Positions 20,246-33,085 of a stretch of DNA of 64,000 bases are shown here, one piece after another. The position numbers were made by a program, and so were the translations under genes. Each line of letters begins with the position of its first letter. The stretch's first letter is position 1. Source of the DNA: Boswellia sacra. Lineage: Eukaryota > Streptophyta > Magnoliopsida > Sapindales > Burseraceae. The notes beneath the pieces are model-generated. The model worked only from the letters and a program-made list of their open reading frames with translations. It did not search any database and was not told where the DNA came from. The DNA is taken from the NCBI GenBank assembly GCA_013180625.2, contig SNVD02006969.1, positions 62,001 through 126,000 of the forward strand. Reading direction: 5' to 3'.

Positions 20246-23200
20246 ATGGCTTCCCAACCGTCTTCTAATCCTCTTGGAGTTGGTGGCTCCATCACAGCTG
20301 TAAAATTGAATGACTCAACTTACAAGTTATGGGCAAAAGCAGTAACTAAATATTTGATTGGCCAAGGGAAACATAATTATCTTACACAAGATTCTCCATC
20401 ATTTGATTCCAAGGAGTATGCTAAATGGATTCAGGAAGATAATTTGATTACTAAAAGGTTGTGGAATAGTATGGAGCCATCACTTGCAGCGACTGTGATG
20501 TGGGTTGATACTGCTAAACAGTTGTGGACTTCACTTCAAGACAGGTTTGGCGGATCTCAAAATGTCTCTCATATTTTTGATGTTTACTCTACTTTATTTT
20601 CTTGTCAACAAGGTGATAAAACGTTAAGTGAATATTTAGGAGTAATTGAAGGATTAACGGGTGAGCTTAACTCCTATCATCTTGTTACTACTGATGTTGA
20701 GACATTACGGAAACAACACGAACAATTATTTGTTGTCAAGTTTCTATCTAGCTTAAATCCTGTCTATGAGAGTGCTAAGAATAGTATCTTGACTAAGAAA
20801 GATCTCCCGAGCCTTAAAACAGCATATGCTAGACTCCAACGATTACCTACCTCTCAACATAATCTGGAAGCTTTTGCCTTAGTTGTGTCTGGTAGTCGAG
20901 GCAGAGGATCTTTTTCTGGTCAGAGTAGAGGGCGTGTTAGAGGACGAGATGGAAGAGTTCCTTGTTCCCATTGTGGTCGGCTTAATCATCCTTCCGAAAA
21001 GTGTTGGGATAAATTTGAAAAACCTGAATGGGCGAATCAGAGCTCTGAGGAGCGTCTTTCCTTTGGTAATTCGTCTAACTTTCATGCTCCACCTTCTGCG
21101 TAGTCTGATCATAAATATGAAAGTCAACCAGCCAGTGAGCCTTCAGCTTCCTTAGTCCAAACAGGTAAACCTACTGCCTTATTTTCTTCTTCTGACCCAC
21201 ATCATTGGATTATAGACTCTGTAGCTACTTCTCACATGACTGGTAATGATTCTTTTTTTAGTTATTTTATCCCTTCTAACAAACAGTTATCAGTTGTTCT
21301 TGCTGATGGTTCTAAAACTCACGTACAAAGGTTTGGAACCATTCGTACATCTAGTTTACATTTGTCTTCCATGTTATATGTTCCTAAATTTCCTGTTAAT
21401 CTTTTATCTGTCAGTTAGTTAACTAAGCATTTAAATTGCTCAATCACCTTTTTTTCCATCCTATTGTATTTTTCAGGATCTTGGTACGAGGAAGATGATT
21501 GGTGGTGGACATGAAAAGAATGGTGTCTATCACTTGTTTGAAGCACTTCCGTCCTCTCATACAGCTCTCACTTCTTTTGTCTCTCGAGAACAATGGCATT
21601 ATCGTTTAGGTCACCCTTCCAGTAAATTGCTTCAGCATATGGGGTTTTCTAGTCCAACTAAAATTGAATGTGAGTCTTGTCAGTTAGGTAAACATTCTCG
21701 TCTTTCGTTTCGTAGTCGAGTCAATAAAATTAGTGACCAACCATTTGATTTAGTTCACTCATATGTATGGGGTCCTTGTCGGGTAACCAATAGTCAAGGG
21801 TTTAAATATTTTGTATCCTTTGTGGATGATCATTCTAGAGTTACTTGGTTGTATCTATTAAATGATCGATTTGAGGTCCCTAATATGTTTCAAATGTTTT
21901 ACAATGAAATAAAGACTCAGTTTGGTATTTCTATTAAAGTTTTATGTTCTGATAATGCTTTAGAATATACCTCTTCCTCATTATCTACTTTTTGTCGCAC
22001 TCATAGGATCTTACATCAAACATCATATGCATACACTCCTCAGTAGAATAGGGTTGCTGAGCGAAAAAATAGACATTTGCTAGATGTAACTCGAACTCTA
22101 TTATTTCATATGAAAGGTCCATCCAAATATTGGGGGGAAGCATTACTTACCGCATGTTACCTCATTAATCGGGTTCCTTCTTCTGTTCTTCACTTTCAGT
22201 CTCCGTACTCCATCTTATTCCCTAATCAACCGGTTTTTCCTCTTCCTCCTCGTATTTTTGGTTGTGTTTGTTTTGTCCATCTTCATATGGTTTTTGATAA
22301 ACTGTCTCCTCGGTCACCAAATGCATTTTTCTTGGATATTCTAGAACTCAGAAAGGTTACAAATGTCTTGACCCTTGCTCAAGAAAAACTATTGTTAGTG
22401 CAAATGTCACCTTTTTTTAGTCCGCACCATATTTTTCATCCAGTGGGTTCAGCCTTGACACTGGTCTAGTTGATCCTCCAATACCGGTGTCAGTTCTACC
22501 ACGTCCATATACTCCACCACTCCTAGTTTATTCTCGACGAAAGCCACATCAGTCCAGTGCTAAACAAGATGATTTACCACTCACTGACATGCCCTTCCTT
22601 CAAGAGTCTGCCTCTACTCAAGATCCGACTCCTCCTACCAATGAATATTTCGATTTTGATCTTCCTATTGCTCTTCTCAAAGGTACTAGAAATTCTTAGA
22701 GGTATCCTATCTCTCATTTTGTCTCTCTTGGTGCCTTATCATTATCTGTTCGCTCTTTTGCCTTGTGTTTGTCTGTGGTTTCTATACCTAAAAATTATCA
22801 GGAAGCTTTGGCTCATCCTGGCTGGAGGAAAGCCATGGAAGATGAAATGTCAGCTCTCTGTGATCGTGGTACATGGGAGTTACAAAAATTACCAAAAGGA
22901 AAAGAAGTGGTTGGTTGTCGTTGGGTTTTCGTTATCAAATATCATCCTGATGGTACTATTGAACGCTTGAAAGTCCATCTTGTTGCTAAAGGATACACTC
23001 AAACTTATGGTGTTGACTATGTTGAGACTTTTTCTCCTATTGCCAGGCTCAATTTAGTCCACATTCTCATTTCCCTTGCAGTGTTCTTTGGCTGGCCCCT
23101 CTTCCAGCTCGATGTCAAAAATGCCTTCTTGTATGGTGATTTACATGAGGAGGTTTATATGGAGCAACCACCTGGGTTTGTTACTCAGGGAGAGTTAACC

Positions 23201-24330
23201 AACTCTGTTTGTAAGTTAAAGAAGGTTATTTATGGTTTGAAGCAGTCACCTAGGGCCTGGTTTGAAAAATTCAGTGGAGTTTTGGCTTCAATCAACTTCT
23301 CCCATTGTCAATCTGATCACTCAGTGTTTGTTAAACATACAAAAATCAGGTATTGTTATACTTGTGGTTTACATGGATGATATCATTGTGACTGGGAGTG
23401 ATTCTACTGGCATAGAAGAAGTGAAAAGATAACTAAAGACACATTTCCAAACAAAAGACTTGGGGCAACTTAGATACTTTCTTGGTATTGAAGTTTTGAG
23501 GAATAGAGAAGGTATCATTTTGTCTCAAAGAAAGTATGTGCAAGACTTACTTGATGAGATGGGTATGTTAGGGTCTAAGCCAGTAAAGACCCCTATGGAT
23601 CCTAATGTAACATTGGATGGTGACAGCAGTCCAGATTTTGAAGATAAGAAAAGATATAGAAGTCTTGTGAGAAATTTGATTTATCTTACTATCACTAGAC
23701 TTGATATTACATTTGCAATGGGAGCAGCTAGTCAGTATATGCAAAATCTGAAGAAGATCCATTGGGAGGTTGTGTGTAGAATTCTACAATACTTAAAACA
23801 ATCTATTGGTAAAGGAATTCTTTCTAAGAAAGGTAGAGAGTTGGACATTGTTGGTTATTCTGATGCTGATTGGGCTGGTTCCAAAACTGATAGGAAGTCT
23901 ACGAGTGGATATTGTACTTTCTTGGGAGGCAATCTAGTGACTTGGAGGAGCAAGAAGCAAAATGTAGTTGCGAGATCCAGTGCAGAAGCGGAGTATCGTG
24001 CTATGGCTCATACAACATGTGAGATTATGTGGGTCAAGAATTTCTTAATTGAGATTGGAATTGATTTCAAAAAGCCATCAACAATGTTTTGTGATAATAT
24101 GGCTGCAACATAAATTGCTAGCAATCCAGTTTTTCATGAAAGAACTAAACACATTGAAGTGGATTGTCACTTTGTTTGTGAGGCTATAATGAGTGAAGAG
24201 ATTATCACTCTTTATGTTAGGTCTGAAGACCAAAATTGGAGATCTTTTTACCTAGGCAGTTCATAAAGGAGTTTTTCTTCATCTGTGTTCCGAGTTGGGC
24301 ATTGAGAATATCTATACTCAACTTGAGGGG
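20246..24330 (+). pseudogene. Copia 2 gag-pol remnant
   Basis: ATG at 20246 (MASQPSS). Gag is intact to 21103 and includes the knuckle CSHCGRLNHPSEKC. After a stop the protease shows IIDSVATSHMTGN near 21210, where the catalytic Asp-Ser-Gly has become Asp-Ser-Val. Integrase: WHYRLGH, CESCQLGKH, the D,D,E region and VAERKN, with a stop just before (PQ-stop-NRVAERKN, about 22045). Reverse transcriptase: GCRWVF, QLDVKNAFLYGDL and KKVIYGLKQSPRAW. A frameshift near 23350 precedes the catalytic YMDD box (about 23370). RNase H: YSDADWAGSKTDRKSTSGY, RSSAEAEYRAMA and a late stop at 24111. All pol domains are recognisable in Copia order but it cannot encode a working polyprotein. Confidence 0.9.
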
Positions 24331-24333
24331 GAG

Positions 24334-24497
24334 TGTTAAATCTCTATATAGACATTTAGGGAAATTTAGGATTATGTTCTTATTATATTTGATTTACTTT
24401 CTTATTTTAGATTCCTATTATACTATATATATGTATACCTCTTTACAATGGAATATCAAACATTTTTCCTAAATTCGTTTTTTTCTCTCTCTCAACA
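24334..24497 (+). repeat. 3' LTR of Copia element 2
   Basis: 164 bp, TGTTAAATC...CTCAACA, preceded by the polypurine tract GAGGGGGAG. It keeps the canonical TG that the 5' copy lost. Confidence 0.9.
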
Positions 24498-26856
24498 ATT
24501 TCATTATCTAGCAGGATATTGCTAACTTTGAGATCTCTATGGCCAACTCTGAGTCTAGAATCTTGATGAAGGTAAAGAACCCCTCGAGCAATCCCACCAA
24601 TAATGCAGATGCGCTGGCTCCATGGTAGTAATTTGCTTTTTGTATGATTTGATCAACTTCTCATAATATTTAGTCCAATAACTTGTGAAATTCAAAAAGA
24701 GCTAACTTGATAGTTGAAGATGATCAAAGAAAAAAAGAAGTTAGTTCAACAGTCTCAAACCAAAAATAAAGGTATCCAAGCTTCTATTGGCCATATACTC
24801 ATAGATCAAAATCTTGTCATCTTCTTTAATGCAACAACCAAGAAGCCTCACAAGATTGCAGTGTTGAAGTTTAGCAATTAATTTAGCTTCAGTTTTAAAC
24901 TCCTCCATTCCTTGTCCAGAATACTTTGAGAGCCTTTTTACTGCTATTTCTTGCCCCCTATCAATGTACCCTAGCATAATCATTCGTCAAAATGAGGAGG
25001 TTTAACATTAAAAGGAGCTCATATAAGCAGCAAGTTGCTAGTTACCTTGTATACAGGCCCAAAACCACCTTCTCCCAGTTTATTGTCTACTGAGAAATTA
25101 TTAATGGCATCAACTATAGTCATGAAATCAAATAACGGCAACTCCCAGTCTTCCTTGATGTCCTCATGTTTATTATTACTTCTGGGACTTTCTTCTGCCA
25201 ATCCTGGAAAATTAGGAGATGAATTTATGCATCAATTAAAAATAAGAAATTAGAAGAATCTGGTATTAAGCAAAATGGATATTAGAAGTTAGCTTGCCTT
25301 GCTTTTTGAACTTTTTTTTTCCTTATAAGCAGGACCAATCCCAGTAATAGAATAGAAAGACTACTATGAAAGCCTAGCTATGATTCTAGCTTTCTTCTTC
25401 TACGGAAATGTTTGCCAATTTTTCTCAAAGTGAGCTGAACAATTAAAAGTAGATTAAATGGACACATTCTTGAGCTCATGATAATTACACAAATACTTAA
25501 ATTTATAGATGAGCTACTATAAGTAAATTACGAGCCATCAGATGTGGACTGGACAAGAAATGAAAGGAGAATGTACCTAGTTCTGAAGCAGGTTGCTGTA
25601 TATAAAGATCTTGCCCGCCATAAGAAAATGTTCTTATGTCAATCAGCTGATGAAACCAAAGGAGACAACCACTTCCACCTTTTCTGATATCTATATTTGC
25701 AAATGCTACACAAGAGTAGTTTGTCAAACACAAGCGCTTGCCCTCCTTGAGGGTGATGCTCATGTCATACCAGGATGAAGATGTATCAGGCAATTAACCC
25801 CACTATATTTCAGAAACCCAGCTTTATCTCCGCAAGCTAATTGAGTCTTTCGTACACATCCATCAGACCAATTTCTGAAATTCCACTGAATTAGAGATTT
25901 GGGTTCAAATCCTTCCAAGCATGCACACATAAGAGATTCATTGATATTGCAGAAAGCTTTTGCCCCACACAAAGCATAGTCGTCACAGCGATCCACTTGG
26001 GGTTGGAAGAATATTTCCTAGTTGTGTGTTTGCTCTTGCCATATCAAGCGCTATGCAACACCTAATGGGGTTAATGTATACTTCGAAATAATTGTGTTGT
26101 TTCGGAGATTATACCAGTAATTGACCTCTTTTTGGTTGAACTCGAATTTAAAAGTACAATACGGATGGACTTTGGGTCCATGAATCCCTTTAAGAAAAAG
26201 GACATTCCATGAACCACCACTGAACTGTATTTGAGGTCCATCCCAAAGAACTGTTTGGGGAAATCCACGAAGATCTATCTGTTGTGAAAATCTTCCTCTA
26301 CCAAGATCTTCTGTCCTCTTCCAAGAAGATATAACTGTTTTTAGACCAGTTTTCAAGTTCTATCTGAGCTTGCCTAGTAGTAAAGTATCACATGGATAAT
26401 CAAAACTCTGCCATAAAATATTTTCGGGTTTATCATCATTTCCATCTTTGACAACAAGATTCCCCGACTCCAGGAGCTGTGCAACTGGATTCTTTGCAGG
26501 TCTGAATGTGTTGGATGACCAAATAACATCTCTAGTACTGTTGACAAAAACAAGAATGCTAGTGTCAGCGATATGCAGAACACCTGAATGATCCAGAACA
26601 GGAGTTTCTCTGTTGGCTACCCACACAACTTCCTTTTCAGATACCTTGCACCGTATTCCCAGGTGACGATTTCTTGAACTGCTAGGGCTAAAAAATCCCA
26701 GCTCAAAATCTCCACCTCCTGAAAACTAGTCTCTGGCCATCTTTTAAAGACCGTCTTGGAGTAATGGTGTCTATTGTGTTGGAGATTCTTAGGATGGAAA
26801 ACGACACAAAGTACACAAAGAACATTCTGAAGATTTCTACGGATGATTCCATTCAA

Positions 26857-27852
26857 TCAGCTCTTTCATGCAAGGATAGACATTTATGCCAAAGCCAAAG
26901 GTGAGTGGCAGGTTTGCCTTGCCAATCGATGAAACTACAACCTGCTGGAAGCTAGTAGCATGTTAGTTTGACGATCAATATTCAAGAATGTTTTATCTAA
27001 CTCACATACAATTCCAAGGCCTTGTTGAACACAAAAGTAATCTTGTTGATAATGTTAGACTCAAACTTCTGGACCTGGCTTTCAATTTTTGAATTCTTTA
27101 TTTTGAGGATTGGTTAATAGCTATTAAGGTTGGTCTTATTTCTTTTGAATTTCATGGATTATGATTCTCTCCTCATCTTAGCTTTACTTGAGCTTTTAGG
27201 AGATGTTGACATGTAGATTTTCGCTTGTATGAATGGTTTATATTTGTTTTCACTCTCATCCTTCATTAAGTCAATTTCTCTAATTACCAATTATATTTTT
27301 TAAAAAGCTTAAGAAAAGTTAAGGCTAAGGAGAGGATTCTTGCCTGAATTTCATTGCTTAACAGATAATAATCTTGCCTCTCACTTGAACTGAAACTAAG
27401 AGGGTATCCACATTATTATCCAACTTAGCAGTCATTTATTATAAACTGATAATACACATATTCTATCCATTTCAATATTTTTATATACTTAAATTTTCAT
27501 TAAATTTTTCTGATCTCTAATAAAACATAAATGGGTGACACTTTACATCTTCAATAATATCTGATTTTTTTTATTTCATATGATCAATCATAACACGTGT
27601 ACTTGACATATAATTTAGTAAAAGAGACATATCATTTAAGATTAAAATTTTTAGATATTATTTGAGGTATATAGTTTATTTTTATCCATTTAAATAATAA
27701 ATATAAATGATAATATCATTCTGAAAATTCTTTCATTATAATTGAATTGTACCTTTAATTATAATATGGGATTCTAAATGTAAATGCTCCCTAAATGTAA
27801 TGATGGATATAAAGACTAGAGCCTGGATGCTTAAAAGCTAGCCATTTCATTT
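26857..27852. other. AT-rich intergenic region
   Basis: Former 5' flank of the kinase pseudogene up to the MULE boundary. No domain-bearing frame and no structured repeat is seen. It ends with the target duplicate ATTTCATTT (27844-27852). Confidence 0.5.
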
Positions 27853-27995
27853 CGGGATAATATCACAGACTACCCCTACCTTTTACGAAATTATCATGTA
27901 AAAATGCCTTTTGCCACTTTGTATAAATGATAACCCTACATTTTGAAAAAAGTCATCATGGGACACCCTTCTGTTAGTTTGGATGTTAAATGTTT
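27853..27995 (+). repeat. MULE left terminal inverted repeat
   Basis: Reverse-complement match to 44281-44423. Shared words include TGCCTTTTGCCACTTTGTAT-like and GTCATCATGGGACACCC segments and CTTCTGTTAGTTTGGA. Similarity stops abruptly near 27995. Confidence 0.85.
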
Positions 27996-30900
27996 TTAAA
28001 TATCATAAAGATTGAGGGTTAGAAGGGTCATTGTATTGAAATAGTAGTCAACAATTATAAAATATGATAGTCAACTGTTTGAATATTATTTTGTGGACAA
28101 CCCCACTTTCCCACCCAACCCCACTTTCCTCGAACCCCACTTTCTCTTTCTCTTTTGTTTTCACCTCTAGCCACTGTTCTTTTTCCTGCGTCTCTTTGGT
28201 GCAACCACGCGACTTGAAGGGCTCTGAACCTTGAAAGTTTGTTGTAGAAGTTGGTTTCCATTGCAAGGTAAGACCTAATCCTGTCTGAATGCATCTCCAT
28301 GCCTTTGTTTGAACTAGAAAATGTTGTGTTGCATGATCGTATGCATGGCGTCTTCTTTTTTTTGATATTTTATGTTCTATTATGCTACTATTAGTAGTAT
28401 TTGTGATGGTTTTGAATTTTTGGTTGTTTCTATTGTCATTTTTTCTTGAAGCTGAAACCCTAAATATTTGGAAAATTTGAGGTTTTTATAAATTGATGTA
28501 AATTATATGAAACCGAGGTGATATCTTGAATTACTGTACTAATATATTGACAGGCATGCATGAGATGAGTGATTTTTTTAACAAATTTAGGTCGGTCATG
28601 CCTTTGCATTATATGACTTGCATAATTGTAATGTTATTTTCACCACCATGCATGACTTGTAAAAATTTTGTTTTTGTTGCTCGTGCATGGCTACCATTGA
28701 TTTTTTTTAATTACCTGTATCTGTTGATGCATATAGCAGTCTAATAGGATTGTTTATCATGACAATAGAAGCTAGGGGTCGTGTAGTTACACTTGGGAAT
28801 GTCGACCCTGAGAAAGTCAGTGTTATTGGTTTGGTTTTTATTCTTAATGTTGTATTTGAAATAGGTGTTGCAGATCATAAGGAAGTGAAATTTAGTGTCA
28901 CCTTACCTTGGAATGGAGAAACCATGGTGATAGAAACTAACCTACAATTTTTAGAACGTTTAAACATATTTGAAATGAAAAAACTTGATAAATTAACCAT
29001 TTTAGTGGAGGAACAACCATTAGATAGTGAGTCATCTAATAATAATTCCCTTTCCAATGGGGTGCCTTGTGAGGTTATAAATGAAATATGAGGTACTTTA
29101 GAGGATAGGGATGCAATAGGATCTTATTTGGAGGAAATGGATGTTGAAGTAGGACCTATCTTGGCTAATGTAGATGAGGAAACAGGAACCCAGTTAGAGG
29201 ATAGGGATGTTGAAAGGGAAATTGAGTTGGAGGGTAGGAATGTTGAGGGGGAACCTAAGTTGGAGGATGTTAGAAAAGATATTGACTTCGGCAGGAAGGA
29301 TGTAGAAATGGAGCATGAAAACTCAAAGTGTCATAGCGAATATGACCTTGAGAATGATTCTGATGCAAAATTTAGGCCTGATAGTGATGTCCAAGGTGAT
29401 AATAGTGGGACAGAAAGTGATAGTGGGGGAGGAAGTGATGAGTCATTTGATGACATTTCCCATTTACCAAAGGGATGGTGAAAATTTGGAAAAGTTAGTA
29501 AGTGGTGGTGAGGATGAGGTAGGCAGTGAGAGGATGGCTAGGGTTTATAGGAAAAAAATTTTCACTCTTGGTCCTAAGGGGGAAGTTAAGTTTGTAGTGG
29601 GGAGGACATTTCAAAGTTTGGCCCATTTTAGAGAGGTTCTTAGAGAGTATTTAGTGTGCAGAGGGATTGTGCTTAAAAGAATAAAAAATAAGAAAAATAG
29701 AGTCACTTGTAAGTGTGTTGTTAAAGGCTGTCTATGGAGGATCCATGCCTCAATAACATAGACATGATAACCTATAAAATCAAGACTTTATATCCTGAAC
29801 ATAGGTGTTCTAAAGTTATTGATACCTCTGAGTGCACATACATATGGATAGCCAAACAATATGAGGAGCACTTTAGAGATAATGCTACCATTGATGTGGA
29901 CTGGTTAGAAAAGGATATGAAAAGGAGATTTGCCCTTCAACCTTCCAAACAGAAGTTGTATAGGGCTAGGATGAAAGCACTTCAGGTCATAAGGGAATAC
30001 CACCAAAAAGCATTGAACCTGTTGCAAAAATATGCCAATATTGTAAGGATAACAAACCCTGGTACAACAGTGTATGTTAGGGCAGATGAAACTTTGATTT
30101 ATGCAAATCCAAAATTTCAAGGGTTTTTTATTAGCTTTCCAGCACAAAGACTAGGTTTTCTTATTGGTTGTCGGCCCATTATAGGTTTGGATGGTTGTCA
30201 TTTAAAGGGTCCCATGGATGGGGTTTTGTTGGCAGTTGTTGGCATTGATGCCAACAATAGGACGTATCCTTTAGCCCTAGGAATTTGTGAAGTTGATTGC
30301 AATTCCACATGGAATTGGTTTCTAGAGCTAACAGGTGAGCATATGGGAGGAGTAGATGGTTGTGGACTATCTATGTCATTTATGAGTGACAGGCAAAAGG
30401 GAATAATTAATGCTTTGTTTGCTAAGCAGCCATATGCATCAAACAGATTTTGTGGTAAGCATTTGTTTGATAACTTCAAAAGGCAGCACACTGCACCAGC
30501 ACTACAAGACCTTTTTTGGAGGGCTTAAAAGGCCTGTAATGCCACTGACTTCCATTTAGCTATGGAACAAATTTAAAGTATTGATGCTACTGCCTTTGAA
30601 TGGTTGTCCAACATTCCTGCAATTCATTGGAGTAGATATGCCTTTGATGAAAGGGTTAAAGTTGATCATGTGACCAACAATATCACTGAATCATTTAACT
30701 CTTGGATCAATCGTTATTGAGGGCAGACTTATCTTACCTTGGTTAAGGATATTAGAAGGAAGATCACGAAGAGGATGCACAGAAAGTAAGTAATTTGGCT
30801 TTTTTTTTTATTTTGCATTTGTTAATTGATTTTATTTTTATAACTTCCTTGTATTTTTTTTAATTGTTTTGCATTTGTTAATTGCTTTTATTTTTATAAC

Positions 30901-31794
30901 TTCCTTGTATTTTTTTTCTGTTTTACAAGGTTAAAAGTTTGTCTAAGGTGGCACATAGATATTGATCTTAAGATTAGGAGTAAAATTGAAGAAAGAGGGG
31001 AAATGGAGTCATCAATTGCAGGTTATTTGTAGCATCTTAAATTTTGTAATATACATTGTGTCATATATTATGAATATATGTGTATTAATATGTGTTAATG
31101 TATATGTGATATATTTAAATTTTAGTGTAGTAGATGAGAGAATGATGGGCTTAATCATAATAAAAAGGGAACAGAGGACTAGATGGCAATTTAACCTAAT
31201 GTTTGTCTATAAAAGGGGGAGTTCTAGAATTCCTTCATTTTTCCTCCTTGCTTACATGTTCTCAACTCTTCAGTCTCTCAAGTTTTTCACACAAACCACC
31301 AAGAACTCAAGAAAGGAAAGAGAGGAAAGGAAGAAAGCGGTAAGAACTCATCTCTTCTTTAGAATTCTTGTTTTATTGTTTATATATTAATTTGCAAGAA
31401 TTCCTTTGGCTTGTGATGTGAGTATGAGAATTGTTATTTGGTAGGCTGGAAATGGCATGGAAATGTGAATTTGAATGAGATTGGAATATATCTAAGTTGG
31501 TGGGTGAGGATACAAAGCAATAAAGGAGAGTTTAGTCCAAATCCTGCAGTGCTCTTATACTGAACAGTACATATTCCAAAAATTTTTAAAAATTAGGAAA
31601 ATTTTTTCTGGTTTTGGAAATTTTTCTGATGAGAATAGACATGTCCAGGAGTGTATAGAAATTGGATTCACTCAAAAATTCAAAGTATGTGAATTGTAGT
31701 GAATTTTTGAACGTCTAGGATGGGATTTCACATTTCCCCTGTCTTAGAACATAGTAAGGGAAAACGATTTTGTATCTTTGTTACTGGCAGTGTA

Positions 31795-31995
31795 TTCGAC
31801 ATAACTCGACAGGTGAGTGTCGAGTGTTTGTCGAGCGTCGAGTGGCCAGGCATCGAGTTGTCGATTGTCAAGTGCTCGAGTGTTTAGTGGTCAAGTGACG
31901 AGTTGTCGAGCGTCGAGTGGTCAAGCATCGAGTTGTCGAGCGTCGAGTGCTCGAGTGTTTAGTGGTTAAGCATCGAGTTGTCAAGTGTCGAGCGG
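31795..31995 (+). repeat. CGAGTG-rich minisatellite, copy 1
   Basis: Irregular repeats of GTCGAGCGTCGAGTG and GTCGAGTG/CTCGAGTG words, about 200 bp long. It is GC-richer and CpG-richer than its surroundings. The homologous array in the duplicated unit is at about 39895-40095. Confidence 0.8.
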
Positions 31996-33085
31996 ATTCA
32001 CAAACCTATCCCGAATGCACCCTTCTGACCGGGCAGTTAGAAATAATTGGGTTTGAATGACTTAAACCCCTTGAAAAGCCACGATTTTTGGTATGGAGGT
32101 ATATATATGTGTTATATACCAGCTTGTAAATTTTTGCAACCATTTGAGAAGGATTGCAATTCCTACAAATTTTTAAGTCTATACTGCTCAGTGAAATGAA
32201 TGCATTGACAAAACTATTGAGTTAACGAATTAGGTTATTTTGAGTAGGAAAATGACCTCATTTGGCTCTAAAAATTTTAAGGGGACATGCTACATGAGTG
32301 TAAAAGTTGTCTATGCAATTGTGTGAATTTTAAAATAGAAAATTGTTTGTTATAAATGGTTTGACAGAGTATGTATAGAAATAGAGCCAAAAAGGAGAAT
32401 TATTTCACAAATGTGTATGGTGACCTTAAAGAGATTTTGTTTTGTTTTTAGGTTAATCACAAGCATCGAAAAGGAGCTGTATAAGGTAAGTGAGCTAACT
32501 ATTCTGAGGCCACAATAAATTATTTTACATTGTATGTAATATTGTGTATTGTAACACTGTTAATTGTTAGCACCTTGATGCTTGAAGCTCGATATATTGT
32601 GACTGTACTAGAAGCTTAATATAGAGCTTCTTTTATGTGACTGATTGTGAATTGTGAAATGTGATTAGCATGCCAAAACCTAAGAAACTTAGCTCTCATA
32701 CCTTAAGGGGAGGTCTGGACCATGTGTTTCTCTATACGGGATTCGGAAGCTTAGGCCCGGTATCGCCCGATTTGTCAGACTAGCCTTAAGCCATTTCAAG
32801 TATAGGCATCTGAATGTATCTGTACTATTCCGTGTGATAGGATAGAGTCCAGTAGGACTATATGGCTATCACCTCTGGGCGATGGTGGATTCGTGCAATG
32901 TGAGAATGTGATAAATACTCACCGCGACGATGCTTTGTCTACGGATGCCGCCAATAGGTGACTATGTGATTTGGGCCCATATATGTGAACTGACTATGAT
33001 ATGAGAAGTCCTACCTTGATTAGAGAGCCTTATTTCCTAAATGACTGTAACTGATACTGCGGAAGCTTCTTTTCTATGTGATATG

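Larger units (their letters stand above)
19528..24497 (+). mobile_element. Copia element 2, short LTRs, inside the kinase pseudogene
   Basis: LTRs of 168 and 164 bp at 19528-19695 and 24334-24497, primer-binding site TGGTATCAGAGC at 19696, one long gag-pol remnant, and polypurine tract TTGAGGGGGAG just before 24334. Flanks are ATTTA (19523-19527) and ATTTC (24498-24502), a 5-bp duplication with one mismatch. The 5' LTR starts TTTTAAATC where the 3' LTR has TGTTAAATC, so its canonical TG is mutated. On the minus strand the insertion falls exactly between the codons of ...LLDNE and MNPKISDFG of the kinase. Confidence 0.92.
18786..26856 (-). pseudogene. G-type lectin S-receptor-like kinase pseudogene, interrupted by a Copia
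   Basis: Minus-strand remains of every part of the family gene. A damaged signal peptide and lectin domain (26856-26360, frameshifts near 26700) are followed by the S-locus region (26350-26051) and a Cys-rich segment (25996-25800, DRCDDYALCGAKAFCNINES). Then come a PAN-like segment (25793-25560), the juxtamembrane and Gly loop (25201-25050, [11 protein letters not shown]) and the kinase N-lobe (24965-24755, EIAVKRLS). The HRDLK part (about 24640-24503), the DFGLAR part (19522-19435), the MSPKYA part (19365-19215) and the last exon (about 18997-18786, ending HSGFLT) complete it. Several frameshifts and stops, plus the Copia at 19528-24497, make it non-functional. The intron pattern mirrors the intact neighbour, so it arose by gene duplication, not retroposition. 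Confidence 0.9.
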
